Part shown: positions 47,535 through 59,400 of the stretch, piece after piece
Position numbering within the stretch: position 1 is the stretch's first letter
Layout: each line of letters begins with the position of its first letter
Source of the DNA: Aquila chrysaetos chrysaetos
Lineage: Eukaryota; Chordata; Aves; Accipitriformes; Accipitridae
Direction of reading: 5' to 3'
NCBI RefSeq assembly: GCF_900496995.4
Contig: NC_044014.1
Coordinates: 15,340,501 to 15,404,500, forward strand
DNA length: 64,000 nt
Made by a program: the position numbers and the translations under genes
The notes under the pieces: model-generated
Database searches by the model: none
Told to the model about the DNA's origin: nothing
Seen by the model: only the letters and a program-made list of their open reading frames with translations

Positions 47535-49007
47535 ATCTTCTTTAAACATCCGTTCATCCTGTATACGCTTTCTACAGTTCCTCCTCAGGTGTCCTTTCTT
47601 TTGACAATAGAAACACTCAACCTGTCTCAAATCCTTTGTGTCACCCTAGCTTCCTTGGGGTCTTTCCTTTGGCCCCTGGGCACTACGTCCCCCCGTACGG
47701 GGTGCTACTCCTCTCTGTCCTTCTCGGACAGCTGCCACCAAAATCCTTGCTTGCCTTTTCTGGATCTCTTCCTCCCTTCTCACATACACTTTCTGAGCTT
47801 CTCTTAACAATTCATCTAATCCTCGCTCCTGCCAGTCTTCCAACTTTTCCAGTTTCTTTCTAGTATCTACCCATGATTTCGCCACAAACTGAGTTTTTAA
47901 CAGGGCTTGCCCTACCGGAGTGGCAGGGTCCAGCCCGGAATAGAGCTGCAGATTCTTTCTCAGTCTCTCTAACCATTCAGTGGGGGTCTCATCTTTCTTT
48001 TGGTGTTCACTAAATGCTTTGTTAATATTCTGTCCTCGGGGAACAGATTTCTTAATGCCTTGAACAATTATAGTACGCAGATCCGCCATATGAGTTCTAT
48101 GTTCTGCGTTCTGGTTATCCCAGTTCGGCCGCTGTAATGGCCATTTAATATCTGTGCCTGGTCCGTGTTGGTGCTGCTGATCCCAGACTCTCATTCCTGC
48201 TCTTTGAATCATTTCCCTTTCTTCTACTGTGAATAGTATGCCTAAAATTGCCTGCAACTCTTCCCAGGTATATACATTAGGACCCAAAAACTGGTCTAAC
48301 CTCTCGGATACTCCCAAAGGGTCTTCTAAAAGGTTCCCCATCTCCTTCTTAAATTCCCTTATATCTCCGGAGTTCAAAGGTACTGGCACAAATCCCATGC
48401 CAGGTTGTGGTCCTCCCATAGCTATTTCTCTTAAGGGGTATAGTCTTTCCTCTAACTGCTCTTTCCTCCTAGTCTGACTCCTCATTATTCTCCGAGTCTC
48501 TTCAGGGGAACTAGGAGAGCCTAAGTCTGGGTCTGGGGCTGTCGGGGGAGAGGAGGGAGGGGGGGTTGGGTCAGGCGCGGGTGTAGGGGGAACATAAGGG
48601 GGAGGAGGTGCGGGAAGTTCTTCGGGGTTTTTAGTTTTTTTCCTATGGTTCTTTTCACTTAGAGTAAACACGTGGACTCGGGTATCTAATCTTATCCATA
48701 AACTAGCATATTCACTCTCTTCTAAACTGAAGGGTTCCTTAGTATTTACATATATGTTTAGGGCCTGGCATATCCAATCCTCAAATGACCCAAAAACAGG
48801 CCAAAATACCCCATCTCCTTTGATTTGTTTACCACCCCACACCTGCATACAATAATATATCATTTTTTCTCTACTTTTGCCTTGTCTGGGCGGCCAGTCA
48901 TCCCAATGGGCAATGATTAATCCTAGAGGGCTGTCTGGCGGTATGTCGGGTAACCTCACCTTGGGGCCCCTCACGGAGTCAGAAGGCTTGCTTTTCTTCT
49001 GCCCCAT
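47532..49007 (-). pseudogene. gag: Retroviral gag, with an extra UAG
   Basis: The structural polyprotein should start at the MGQ Met (49007-49005), whose Gly is the N-myristoylation site; an in-frame Met 18 codons earlier lacks this context. Counting from MGQ: matrix about 1-125, a Pro-rich linker with the late-domain motif PPPY at 135-138, and capsid from about 195. Capsid carries RPNWDNQ at 293-299 and the major homology region near 324-362. A charged helix follows at 383-420. A UAG at 47646-47648 stops the frame after residue 453. Just beyond it, still in frame, lies the nucleocapsid knuckle CX2CX4HX4C (47574-47615). The normal gag end, UAG at 47532-47534, follows. The product as it stands lacks the RNA-binding nucleocapsid. 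Confidence 0.94.
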
Positions 49008-49371
49008 CTTCCGAAGTGCCTTCTCACACACACACACACGCGCCCCTCGTTCGTGGCTCACGCCCTCGCGGGCAATGAGAACCGCACTACAAGAGGGTCC
49101 GCACTCACTTCGCTCCTCTCGAGAGCGTCTCGTTCATGCGCACTTCGGGAAACCCACCCCGACCAAACGGGAACGCTTTTAATACTCACTTAACCTGGAG
49201 TCTTCGTCCGGATCTTTGTGCACAAAAATTACGGCATACTGCAGTGTTCTTTTGCCTGCTTGCCAAATTTAGGGTTCGGAGGTAAGGGTCTTGGAAAGGA
49301 TATCGTCCACTCCGGGGCCATCCAAAGATGGGACGCCTCCCCAGAGTTTAGATTCCGAACCAAGTTACCTT
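49008..49371 (-). other. Proviral leader (packaging region)
   Basis: This is the untranslated leader between the primer site and the gag start. It contains a short CA/GT repeat at about 49027-49040. Packaging signals of gammaretroviruses lie here, but I did not identify a specific structure. Confidence 0.6.
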
Positions 49372-49389
49372 ATCCGAGTCACGGCACCA
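49372..49389 (-). other. tRNA-His primer binding site
   Basis: The + strand reads atccgagtcacggcacca, identical to the last 18 bases of vertebrate tRNA-His with its CCA. It lies 4 bases inside the 5' LTR, where reverse transcription would start. Confidence 0.95.
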
Positions 49390-49393
49390 AAAT

Positions 49394-49904
49394 TGTTATG
49401 GGTGGCGACGACAAATTATACGCCAGCCTGTGGACAGTCCAATCAAAATTTATTGAAGCAAGCAGCAAACAGGCAAAACAGCGCTGGGCGGCCGGGGAGT
49501 CTCTGCTCTACCAACAGGCGCGCCCCCAACCCCTTTAGAGTCCCCTTTTTATAGTCCGTGGCTGCCGGGCCAAAGCCCAGAGTCCCGGCCCACGTGGCCT
49601 TGTCTAGTGTCTTCTGCGATTGCGCGCCTGGTTGCTACGGGGGTCGTGGGATGAAGGTTGTAGTCTTCTTCTGTGTTTCTTGTCGTTTAGAGCATGCGTA
49701 CCTTAAAATATTTCCTTATTAGGCATTGAAAGCCGAGCTATCCCCTTCACTTAGCAGGACCTTACAGTTACAAAGTTTCCAACTGCCCCTGTTTGCAGGA
49801 GCTAACACTGCCTTGCAAAAGCGAACATACTGTGCAAGGCTTACAAAACCGGTTTGATTAACAAATACATAAGATGAATTAATACATAAGATGAATTTGT
49901 CACA
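49394..49904 (-). repeat. 5' LTR of the provirus
   Basis: 511 bases, identical to the 3' LTR except at 49408, 49472, 49628, 49807 and 49899. It would supply the proviral promoter (TATAAAA at 49547-49553 on the - strand), directed away from SLF2. Its outer end is followed by AGGT. Confidence 0.97.
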
Positions 49905-51122
49905 AGGTTATTATAAGCCAAGTTATTATTTAGGCAATTACTTTTTTTTGTATCCTTGCTGTCTGCTCCTTATGAGAAACAGCTTCACCTTGCCATCACC
50001 AATGCTGGAATTGACTTTCTATTGAAGTTGCTTGGTGTCTCTGCATTTCCTGCAAACTTACCAATGCATTCTGTATCTGACTCTTTTGTTGCCTTTTGTA
50101 ACTGTTTACGTCTCCAGGTCCTGTAACTGTGAAAATGTTTCTAGGTCTATTGCAATTTTGCAGGGTTAAGGTATTAAACTGAGAGGTAAAGCAAATGTTT
50201 ATAGTAATTCAATTTCATCTGCTCCTTCAATGTGAAATAAAAATATTTCTGGAATTCCTGGCTAACACTGGGCATGAAACTTTGCTTTAACACTTTATTA
50301 GACAGTAATTCAAATACACACTATTGTCTTCTCAAGCAAATCTATACCACAGCAAGTCTAACTGTTCTTCATTTGTTGCTCAAGGAAGTTACACCAAGGA
50401 TAAACATAGATTGGTTGTACTGTTTTGTGTGGTGGGTCTTCAAGTGTGTTGTCAAACAGCGGGATCCCCTCCTGGTAGGTTTCTTACAAACATAATAGTC
50501 ATAGATGGTCCCTGGAGCAGAGAGCTTGCAGCTGAAGACAGAATGTGTGTAGGGTAGGTCAAAGCAGGAAAGGAGCAAGGTACACGATGTGATGGCAGCC
50601 AGTGTCTTACTCCTTTGAGGTGGGGTTAAGACATGGTAAATTACATGGATGAAAGCTTTTGTAAAACAGACTGAGGGATGGGGCAGGATGAAAGGCCGTG
50701 GGTTGGAGTGCATAGTACATGGCAGACTTGGACATTCCAGATGCTCAAAGACCAGTTTCCTATTTTGACTTGTGGTTTCAGTTTTGCATTACTGTTACTT
50801 CTCCTTTGCAGACTTTCCCTAGGCCAGCCTACTTCGGGTAGGATGCGGAAAGAGACCTCAGGTGGGTCGCGCCCTTCCATTTGGGTGAACTGTCTCCTGG
50901 TGTTTCTGGATCCAAGCAAAACATTAGGAAGAGAGTGGCTTTGGCATCTCCACTCTTAGAGAGTGCTAAAATAAACAAAACCAAAACCAGTTTCACCACA
51001 GACTGCCCCAGATAACCTTCAGGGCACTGTTGTGATGAAGGAAGCTCTGTTCATGTTCTCTCTTTATTTCTGCAGACCAAGGGCAGAGATTAGCTTGTAC
51101 CTGTGCAGTGCCTGCTTTTAAC

Positions 51123-51990
51123 TGTTAGAGCTACTGATTCAAAGAATCTAACTCAATAGCTTGATTAACTATTAAGTAGGTATTCTTTATTGGCAGCGCT
51201 GGGTGCACGGGGGATCAGGGGATTGCTCCACCTATTGTGCACACCTTCGGGTCTAACTGTGCAGGTTAAGTACATGTTCTACATACATAATCACTAGATT
51301 TCCGAGAAATGTTATACATATTCATTAGTTTTCTGGGAAACTACTAGCATGTGCAAATGTCCTTTACGCAGATGCATTGAAGGTCTCTGGTGGTCTTCAG
51401 GAGTCCTCTGGTGGTCTTCCAGAGTCCTCTGGTGGTCTTCCATAGTCTTCCTCACTTGTCCGCTACTTGACCCTCTTCAGGTGATTCTGCGCAGTATGGT
51501 CCTTTACATGTTTTGATACAACTTATCCTAAAGAATGCACGTTAGTCCCTAAAAAAATGCTTGTTAGTGCTCTTATTATCTAAGTTTTCATTAGTGATGT
51601 AAAACCATATGGCTAGTTTAAGCTAAATTACCTACAAGGATGAGAACAAAGGCAGGAGTTCTTATCTTTTCTGGGGGCCCTATCTATTCAAGCAAGGCCT
51701 CTGCTTGTGCCTTCTCAACAAGATCGTAAATTCATCAAACATTTAATTAAGTTTTGTGATTGCTCATGGCTCCCTCTTGGTCATCACTCCCAAGTACCAG
51801 TCTCTGACAGGCTTAATCCTTGACAAACACCAGTCCTTGGTATGTAAAGTTACAGAGAGATAATCAAGATGAGCTAGATCATTAAACAATAAGCAGTTCG
51901 TTCTCTATATCACTACTACTGTGGAGATGTTTTGATACCGCTAATTTTTATAGAGACTAAGGATGTGAATTTGCAGGTAACACTACGGAT
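51123..51990 (-). mobile_element. Possible diverged LTR, ends uncertain
   Basis: On the - strand, an AATAAA at 51186-51191 follows a long stretch without genes that contains LTR-like GC-rich blocks (ggcagcgctgggtgcacggg on +). The 3 x 21-bp repeat at 51384-51445 lies within it. I could not define both ends or a target duplication, so the boundaries are rough and the call is weak. Confidence 0.3.
51384..51445 (+). repeat. 21-bp tandem repeat, 3 units
   Basis: The core ctctggtggtcttc recurs three times at 21-base spacing with minor differences between units. It may be a U3 repeat of the LTR-like stretch around it. Confidence 0.8.
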
Positions 51991-52299
51991 GGCAGTACTA
52001 GGTCTCTCTAAGCTTGCAAATCTAGTTCTTCAGATTGTCTAGTCCACGTTTTTGACCCTGGGCCAAAGTTTTTGAAATGTGGTAGTGCAGCACATAGGCC
52101 AATCACACAAAGCATGTGTTTTAAGTGGGGGGTGGGGGTGGTTGTAAAGTAAGGTACAGAGTGAAGCTTGCACAGCAGGCTGTGATGGGGAAGGCACAGC
52201 CCTGCACGCTGTTTTGGTGGAGACGTGGGTGATTTCAGGAAAGTTACTCCCTTCCCAGCTTTTTAGCCTCCTAACGGCTGCAACTTTGTCAAGTGGCTG

Positions 52300-53450
52300 T
52301 GGAGATGGATGCACAGTCCGGATTTTCTCACGGGTGTAGCGCAAGCCCCGTGGCCTGCAGCTCACTGGCTGTCCCTGGCCACTCTCCTCACAGGACGCTT
52401 CTGCTTGTAAAAGAATCGCCCCACGCGTGCCCCAGGCCGAGGTTCGCCCTCCCTGAGGGGACGGTGGGGCGGCCGAGACGCGCCCCTGCGGGGGAGGGGG
52501 GACGGAGCCCGGCAGCGCGGCGCCCCGCGCTCGCGCCGGGGGTGGGGCCCGCCCCGCACGCACCAATCAGAGAGCGGGAATGGGGTGGGGGGTGGGGGGG
52601 GGTGTCAGTGGCACGAGACCATGGCGCTAAACAGCCCTTCCTCTTTCGGCCGCGGAAGGACGCTCCCGCTCTCTTCGCAGCCAATCGCAACCGCGCTCCG
52701 TCTCCCCGTCCCGCCCAACGAACCAACGGGAGACGCTACTTCTTCACCTGCTCAGCCAATCAGCGACCGAGCCTAAAAAAAAAACCCCAAAAAACCCACC
52801 ACCCCCATCGCCTCCCGCCCGCAGCCCCTGGAGGTGAGGGTCGCTCCGGCCGGCGGCCTTTGCTATGGTGGCGGCAGCGGCCGGTCTCCCCGTTCCCCTC
52901 CGCCGCCCGGGGTCAGCGGGGCAACCCGCGCCATGACCCGGCCGCTCGGCGTGGGCGTGCCGTCGCCGGGTCCGCCCGTCACCAGGTCCCGACGCCATTT
53001 TACGCCGACGGCCGCGGCCAGAAAGACGGCCCAAGACGTCAGGTACCGGCGGGGAGCGGCTGAGGGCCGGACGGGAGCGCGGGAGGCGGCGGCGGCCGCC
53101 GGCAGGTACCGTGCCCGCCCAGCGGGGCGCCTGACGGTGGCGGCGGGGCGCTCCCGGCGTGCACCGCGCCTCCGGCAGGGGGCGCCCCAGCGGGAGGCTC
53201 CCGGCGTGCACCGCGCCGGGCGCGGGCGGAGGGGCATGGCGCCGTGGCCGAGGCCCAGGCCGCTCCGTGAGTGGCCGGCGGCCGCGGGAGACTCACGGTG
53301 CTGCCCCAGCGCCAGCCTTTCATTCCCGGCCGAGCTCGGCAGATGGAGGTGTGAGACTGTCAGGGAGCATGGCGGTGTGCCGGCTGCGAGGGGCGGCCGG
53401 TGCCCTCCTCGTCTGTACTCGCAGCACTGGGAGCTCCAGCCCTGAGGCAC
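52300..53450 (+). promoter_or_regulatory. CpG island promoter of SLF2
   Basis: The stretch is very GC- and CpG-rich and encloses the first coding exon of SLF2. Three CCAAT boxes lie upstream of the ATG: ccaatca at 52563, ccaatcg at 52681 and ccaatcag at 52756. These are NF-Y type sites typical of TATA-less housekeeping and cell-cycle promoters. GCCATTTT at 52993-53000, a YY1-type site, lies inside exon 1. I see no TATA box. The start site cannot be fixed. Confidence 0.8.
52933..53042 (+). CDS. SLF2: SLF2 coding exon 1
   Basis: The ATG at 52933 has a strong context (gcgccATGa). The peptide begins MTRPLGVGVPSPGPP, like the MTRR start and Pro-rich beginning of human SLF2. The donor is ag|gtaccg after two bases of codon 37. 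Reading on past the donor gives a long but spurious frame. Confidence 0.85.
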
Positions 53451-56400
53451 TGGCCCGTGTTTTCCTGTGGTGATGGTGGTTTGTTGGCCGAGGTGAAAGG
53501 GGTGTGATAGCCAGGCAGCCTGATAGCTTACACAGAAACTGAAGAAAATGTCTGGCTAAGTACTGACTAGCATCTTTAGCACATCATTCAAAATATGTGA
53601 GTCTTCCTGCGTGTACCCATTTGTCCTCTTATCTTGCATCTCGTTGTCTGTTAGCAAGTCTACCTGTAGAGCTAGGTAGGCTTCGGCAGTTCGGCTCTAA
53701 AGAGAGGATTTCAGTTGTCATTTATTCAGATTTTGAGCCCATTCCAGCTGTGAAATGTACTGCTGGACAGTGCTGGAGGACAAGGTCTCCAATGAAGGCA
53801 GTGCCTGTAAGTTGACAGTTTATAGACATGACAAAGCTTCAGAGGCTGCCAAGTAAAATAAGTTTTGTTTCTTGCAGTATGAGGCAAGTCATAAATTTCT
53901 TATGCCATTAGCAGCACCTTATTTTGTTCATTTTGGCTAATCCTCTTTTTTGATAGCCCTGACATTTGGAGGACAGGAAGAAGATGAAAGTTCAGTTTCT
54001 CTTCTGTGTTGCTTCTTGCCCAAGAAAGTGAAACTGCTCTGTGTTTTCAGTTTTGCTGTGGTCATCTGACAGACCGTTGTGAGGTTTTCTGTGCGACTTT
54101 CTTTTCTGGTTTCTTTTTTTGTTGTTACTTCTACAGGGCTTTTCAAGATACTTAATTTTGTCAAAGACATAGTAACATTTTGTAGTTTATTCCTGTGTTG
54201 TGTGGCTTTGCTTTCTCTGAGCTATTGCTAGTGTTTCCAGCACAGATTTTTAAAAGTACAGTTTTTATCCAATCAGAGATAACCACTGATATGGCTGTAA
54301 ACACTAATTATTTTCAAAGAATATGCAGGGGGTTATCTTTTTAAACAAGCGAAAGAATTTCCTCCTTCCCTCTTTCATGCAGGTTGTGCCCTTAATTTTG
54401 AAAGACCTGAAAGGTCTGTTAGGCGCATCTCCTGGCTGTGTAGCTTTTTTCTTTGTCGAGTGAGATCACGTATTTATGGGGTTTGCCTTTTCTTATCAGG
54501 GTTTTTTAGTGGCCTCCCTGGTGTCTCAGTTAAGGTGAGATTTCACAAAAAATGGTGGAATAATTTTTAGTGGGGATAAATACGTTTTCCTGAATTTATA
54601 TATTTTGCTGAAAAGTGTTAACCAGAGCTATGCAGTTGTTGACAAAGATAAATGTCCTGGTTTCAGCTGGATAGAGTTAATTTTCTTTCTAGTAGCTGGT
54701 ATAGTGTTACGTGTTGGATTCAGTATAAGAAGAATGTTGATAACACACTGATGTTTTCAGTTGTTGCTAAGTGATGTTTAGACTAAGTCAAAGACTTTTC
54801 AGCTTCTCATGCCCAGCCAGCAAGAAGGCTGGAGGGGCACAAGAAGTGGGGAGGGGACACAGTCAGGACAGCTGACCCAAAGTGGCCAAAGGGATATTCC
54901 ATACCATGTGACATCATGCCCAGCCCAGTATAGAAACTGGTGGGAGTTGGCCTGGGGGGACTGCTGCTCGGGAACTAACTGGGCCCTGGTCAGCCAGTGG
55001 CAAGCAATTGCATTGTGCATCACTTGTTTTGTACATTCTAATCCTTTATTATTATTGTCACTATTATTTTCTTCTTTTCTGTTCTAGTAAACTGTTCTTA
55101 TCTGAACCCATGAGTTTTATCTTTTTCCTGCTGATTCTCTCCCCCATCCCACTGGGTGGGGTGGGGAGTGAGTGAGCGGCTGCGTGGTCCTTAGCTGCTG
55201 GCTGGGGTTAAACCAGGACAAGACATTAAGCAACGGTGACTTTCATGTCAGGTAAAAAAGAGTGAAAACCAGTAATTGTGGTTGCTTCATCAGTTCTTCA
55301 TTCTTTTAGGGCTGCTTATTTGATCTCCTTTTAAAACAATAGTGGAAATTCTCTTGTAAAGAGTTTGCGAACAGTTATGGTCCTGTTCACATTGAAAATC
55401 ACATGGTCTTTTTGTAGTTTAATATATATGAAAAGCAGGTTGGAAAGCCCAGTGCTTTCTCGTGTTCTTCCTTGTACTCTATCGCATACTTTTTTTTTTT
55501 CCCCCACCCTTTGGTTTTGTTTGAGGTTTCTAGTACACTTCCTTGTCTGAGATACAATACAGCATTTGAGAAATTATTATTTTGTTTTAGTTGGACAGTT
55601 CCTATCCCTTGCACTTCTGAAAAGCAGAATTACAATTGCAAAGTAGAATATGGCAATGGATAAGCACTTTAAAACAAATAGTCTAAGACAAACCACTCTC
55701 CATTCAAGTTAAACTTTTATCCCAGGCACAAAAAAAAAGAGGAGGGCCCTTTTTTTTTAGCCACAAAAAGGTTTCCGTTCTCTCAGTTATGTTATACAAG
55801 GTTTTGTATAATTATGGAACAAACATGAATTTTGTTACAAAGCTCTTGCATTTAGCATAAAAGAAAGCAAAAAGATACAACGATGTGATAGTGGATGTAG
55901 GAGGGAGATAAGCAGTCATTTGAAATCGGTGGCTGTGGAAAGAAGGAAGAAGATAGCAGAAGGCTTTGGTTTTGGTTTTGATTTGTCTTCAAGTGCGGAG
56001 AGGAATCTGAGAGGTGACTGAAGATGAGATTTGGACTGCCAACAGTGGTCGGTATTCCAGATGGGGCTTTAACCTGGAAGGAAGGAGTACAGTTGCTTAC
56101 TTAAGAAAATAGAAGGGTTTTGGAAAGATAGGTAGTGCAGAAAGCTGTGGGCACGGGATGACTTTGCAGCTGCGAGAGCAGTCACAAGCAAGCATTGGGA
56201 GTGTCCTGAGGAATGCAAGGTGGAGAGAAGGTGAAGTCAGGGTGTCAGAGTGGGGGGTGGTCTAGGGCAGACAGACAAATCAGTCAGCAACAGAAATAAC
56301 AGCGAATAAACCTGCAATTTAGCCTTTTGATTCTTCTGTTGAACTGAAATTTGGGGACCCTGTTGCTTCAGCATGTGGGAAGAATGAGTGTATTTTGGCC

Positions 56401-59400
56401 TACATCAAATTAAGCTGGGACATGTTGGAGGCAAGTAGTCTTTGACAAGTACTTTTTTTCTGCTCTCTTTGGTAGGCCAAAAAGACAGTTTTATGTACTC
56501 ACATATTCTGTTTACGGGTGGCTTTTCATTGAGTTACAGTATTCTCAAACATCACTGCTTGCCAGTAGCCTGCTTAAAGAAGTATCAATGCATTATAAAC
56601 AGCTTTTTGTATTTGTGTAGGTGCTAAAAATGCAGAAGCCATGTTAGAAAATGCAAAAGTGAAAGTAACAAGCTTACGGAAAGATTCAAAATTAAATCCA
56701 AGTTTAGTTTGAACAAGTGAGCAGTGGGTTCTTCTGGCCTGAACTTCAAAAATGATTACTGAGTCTGTGAAAGCAGAGTCATGTATGGATTCTTGAATAT
56801 GTTAGCTTAGAATCTGGAGTAAATAAGTCTTGCCTTTGTAATCACTGTTACACAGACAGTAACGATATAGCTTTGTTTTGGGAGGCACAGAAAGATTACA
56901 AAAGATGGAAGGTCTTAAACAAATCTGTGCTATTCTTGCTTTCTCACACCAATATCTTGTTGGAACTTGAAGAGACACTTCCAAGACAGGCGTAAGTATA
57001 GCCTGGAAGTTATTAGTAAATTTCTTTGCTATGTGGGAGAAGATAGCAGGTTCATAGTACTTTATGATGAATGATGAATACATTGATGTATTTTAATGTT
57101 CAAATTGTACATTACTCAGACAATCTGCCCATTTTTAGAAGTGACATTCTCTCGTGGAGAAATGCCTTGGTGTTCTCATGTCCCACTTATTCTTGCCAGA
57201 GAAAATACTTCTGATTTAAAGCTATTATCTTGTTGTTTATGTGTAAAAATAAGATGGTTGTAGACTGCTGTTTCTGTTGGAAGCCAGAAGATGCCCATAA
57301 TGTGTGCCGGGAGGGAGCACAAAAAGCCACTGATATGTGTATTTTGTTAAGGGGCAGTGCTGGTACTAGTTCCTGCTGAGAAGTCTGGTAACAGTGCAGA
57401 TAGGAATTTGCATTGGCACCAGATGTGTGGGAAAAAAGCAACAAACTGTGGTGGACAAAGGGTTTTGGACAACAAGAAGAAAGTTACAGGATTAGTTGAA
57501 CTTTACAACTTGCAGATAGAACTTTGTGATTAGACTTGATTGCAACTAATGATGCATTGAAGAGGGTTTGGTCACTGATGGTATTGATAAGGCCAGCTGC
57601 TTACCACTGTAACACTTAAAAAAAAAATAAAGTATTGCAGTAGGAGTTAGCAGCTCAAGGTGTTGACACTGGAGATGGGGAGGTTGGTAACACCATCACA
57701 TAAGGTACTGGTGAGGTCTCATCTAGAATACTGGACACAGGTGAGGTCAGTCCCATTTAAGACAGCTTAGTTTAAGCTGGAAGGGTGGTTAAGACTTACT
57801 AGCATGATAAACGAAACACTAAGAGTGAGGAAACTGACAGGTTGGCTTCATTAGCCAAGCAGAGTGAAGGCTAGAAGACGATGAGGCTGATGATGCTTTC
57901 TCTGATCTATCAGAAATAAGAGCTGCTGGCATGAAAAAATATCTGCAGAAATAAATTACAGCATTTTAATTTTACCAGTATTCACTGTATGGGCATTTAG
58001 GTACTGTTCTTTTAAAAAGATAAAGTTATGTTTTCTCTTCAGAAACCAGACCATTACAGAGTTCTTCAAACCAGTTTTAAACAAAGGTAAATACGTGTTT
58101 TTTAAATGGGAGATATTTCTATGAGTTTTAATGATATAAACATGCAGAAGTATTGTTGAATCTCATTCCAAATAGGAGCAGCAATATAATGAGTATAGCT
58201 TACCAAATATCTCAAAATGTGCACGTTTAAAATTTTTTCTAATAATGTAACTGAAAACATAAATTTCCTATTAAAATTAATTCCTTTAAATAGTGATGCA
58301 ATTATGATTTCAAGTTATTGTCTCATGCTTAAGCTAGATTGTTTATAACGACTGAAGCTGTGACATAGATCATGCATTTCTTTGATATGAAATAAATTGC
58401 ATGGCACTAGCAAAACTAAATGATTAAGTAAATTCATTTTGGATTGTGTGTGAGAGAAAATATCAACTAATACACTCCAGTAAGATCGGTTTTTTTTTTT
58501 TCCAATATTGTGATTGTGAATAATTTGTCTTTTCTTTTCTTTGTTAGACCTTGGCCATAAAGACAGAACTGTGTTGTGTTCACCGGACAAAGGAAATGTA
58601 AAAGATGCAGGAATCGGACTGTCAGTTTTATGCACTGAACGTTTTGAAAAGAAAATATCTCCTCCAAAGAAGGTCAGAAGAAAAAAGATGCCAGACCAAA
58701 CACCAAACACAAGTCCTGTGGTAGATGCCTTTCGGAGAGGAATTAAGGAGGAAAAGGACAGTGTAAACATTTTAGAGAATGACAGAGCATGCAAGGCACT
58801 GGATTCATTGTACCCAAAAGTTGTGATTCAAAAACTCCTTGTTACCACAGGGTCTCAGAGCCTTTTCTTGGCCAAAAAGGATAAAATTGTCAAGTCAGAA
58901 CAGGGAAGAAATGAGAAGTGTCTGGGTGTAACAAGAGCACCATTGTCTTCTGGAAATAGTTGGGAACAGAAAACTGACTGTATGGATCTAGAAGACACTA
59001 GTTCAGACTCTGACAAATGGGTTTCATCATCAGAAGCTGATACCCGAAAAGCCTGTGCTGGAAATAATGGCACTGCGAACAACATGGCTCTGTGCCAAAA
59101 CCCAGGTCTTCCCATGAAATTGCCCTGCGCTCCAACTGACTCTGAATTTAGGTTGTCGCTGGAAGCGCTCCGCAGAGAAAGGAAGCGGAAGAAACATAGA
59201 ATGAAACAATCTAAGCCACATCCTGTGAAGCCATTCTCAGGAACAAGTGTATCACATCAGGTGTGTTTAAAAGAGTCATTAAAGGTGGAAATCAGTGACC
59301 CATTGTGCATGTGATATTTTTTTTTTAATTATTTTTTTATTTTATTTTTCAATGTAAGATGAGATTCTTGGTGCTGCCTTTTTTAGATGTAACAAAAGTT

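Larger units (their letters stand above)
42874..49904 (-). mobile_element. Gammaretrovirus-like endogenous provirus, defective
   Basis: The element is 7031 bases with LTRs at 42874-43384 (3') and 49394-49904 (5'). It is flanked by the 4-bp duplication AGGT (42870-42873 and 49905-49908), the size typical of gammaretroviruses. Order on the - strand: LTR, tRNA-His primer site, gag, protease, end of RNase H, integrase, a Cys-rich frame, env, polypurine tract, LTR. Class I features are the gag layout, a UAG between gag and pol, and env with CWLC and CX6CC motifs. It cannot replicate: reverse transcriptase is deleted, integrase has a changed catalytic residue, and gag and env contain stops. The LTRs differ at five of 511 positions, about 1%, so insertion is recent on a bird time scale. 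Confidence 0.97.
49905..52290. other. Intergenic between the provirus and the SLF2 promoter
   Basis: No coding frame is supported. It starts with the AGGT duplication and contains the LTR-like stretch and small tandem repeat listed separately. Confidence 0.5.
53043..58042 (+). other. SLF2 intron 1
   Basis: A 5-kb intron with a GC-rich start. It contains LTR family A copy 3 (54653-55220) and a decayed CR1-like stretch at about 57660-57930. No other gene is seen in it. Confidence 0.8.

Noticed and set aside
52293..53063. 256-codon frame on the + strand over the CpG island
   Set aside because: It is a CpG-island frame. The SLF2 exon at 52933-53042 explains the coding part of this region and uses another frame.
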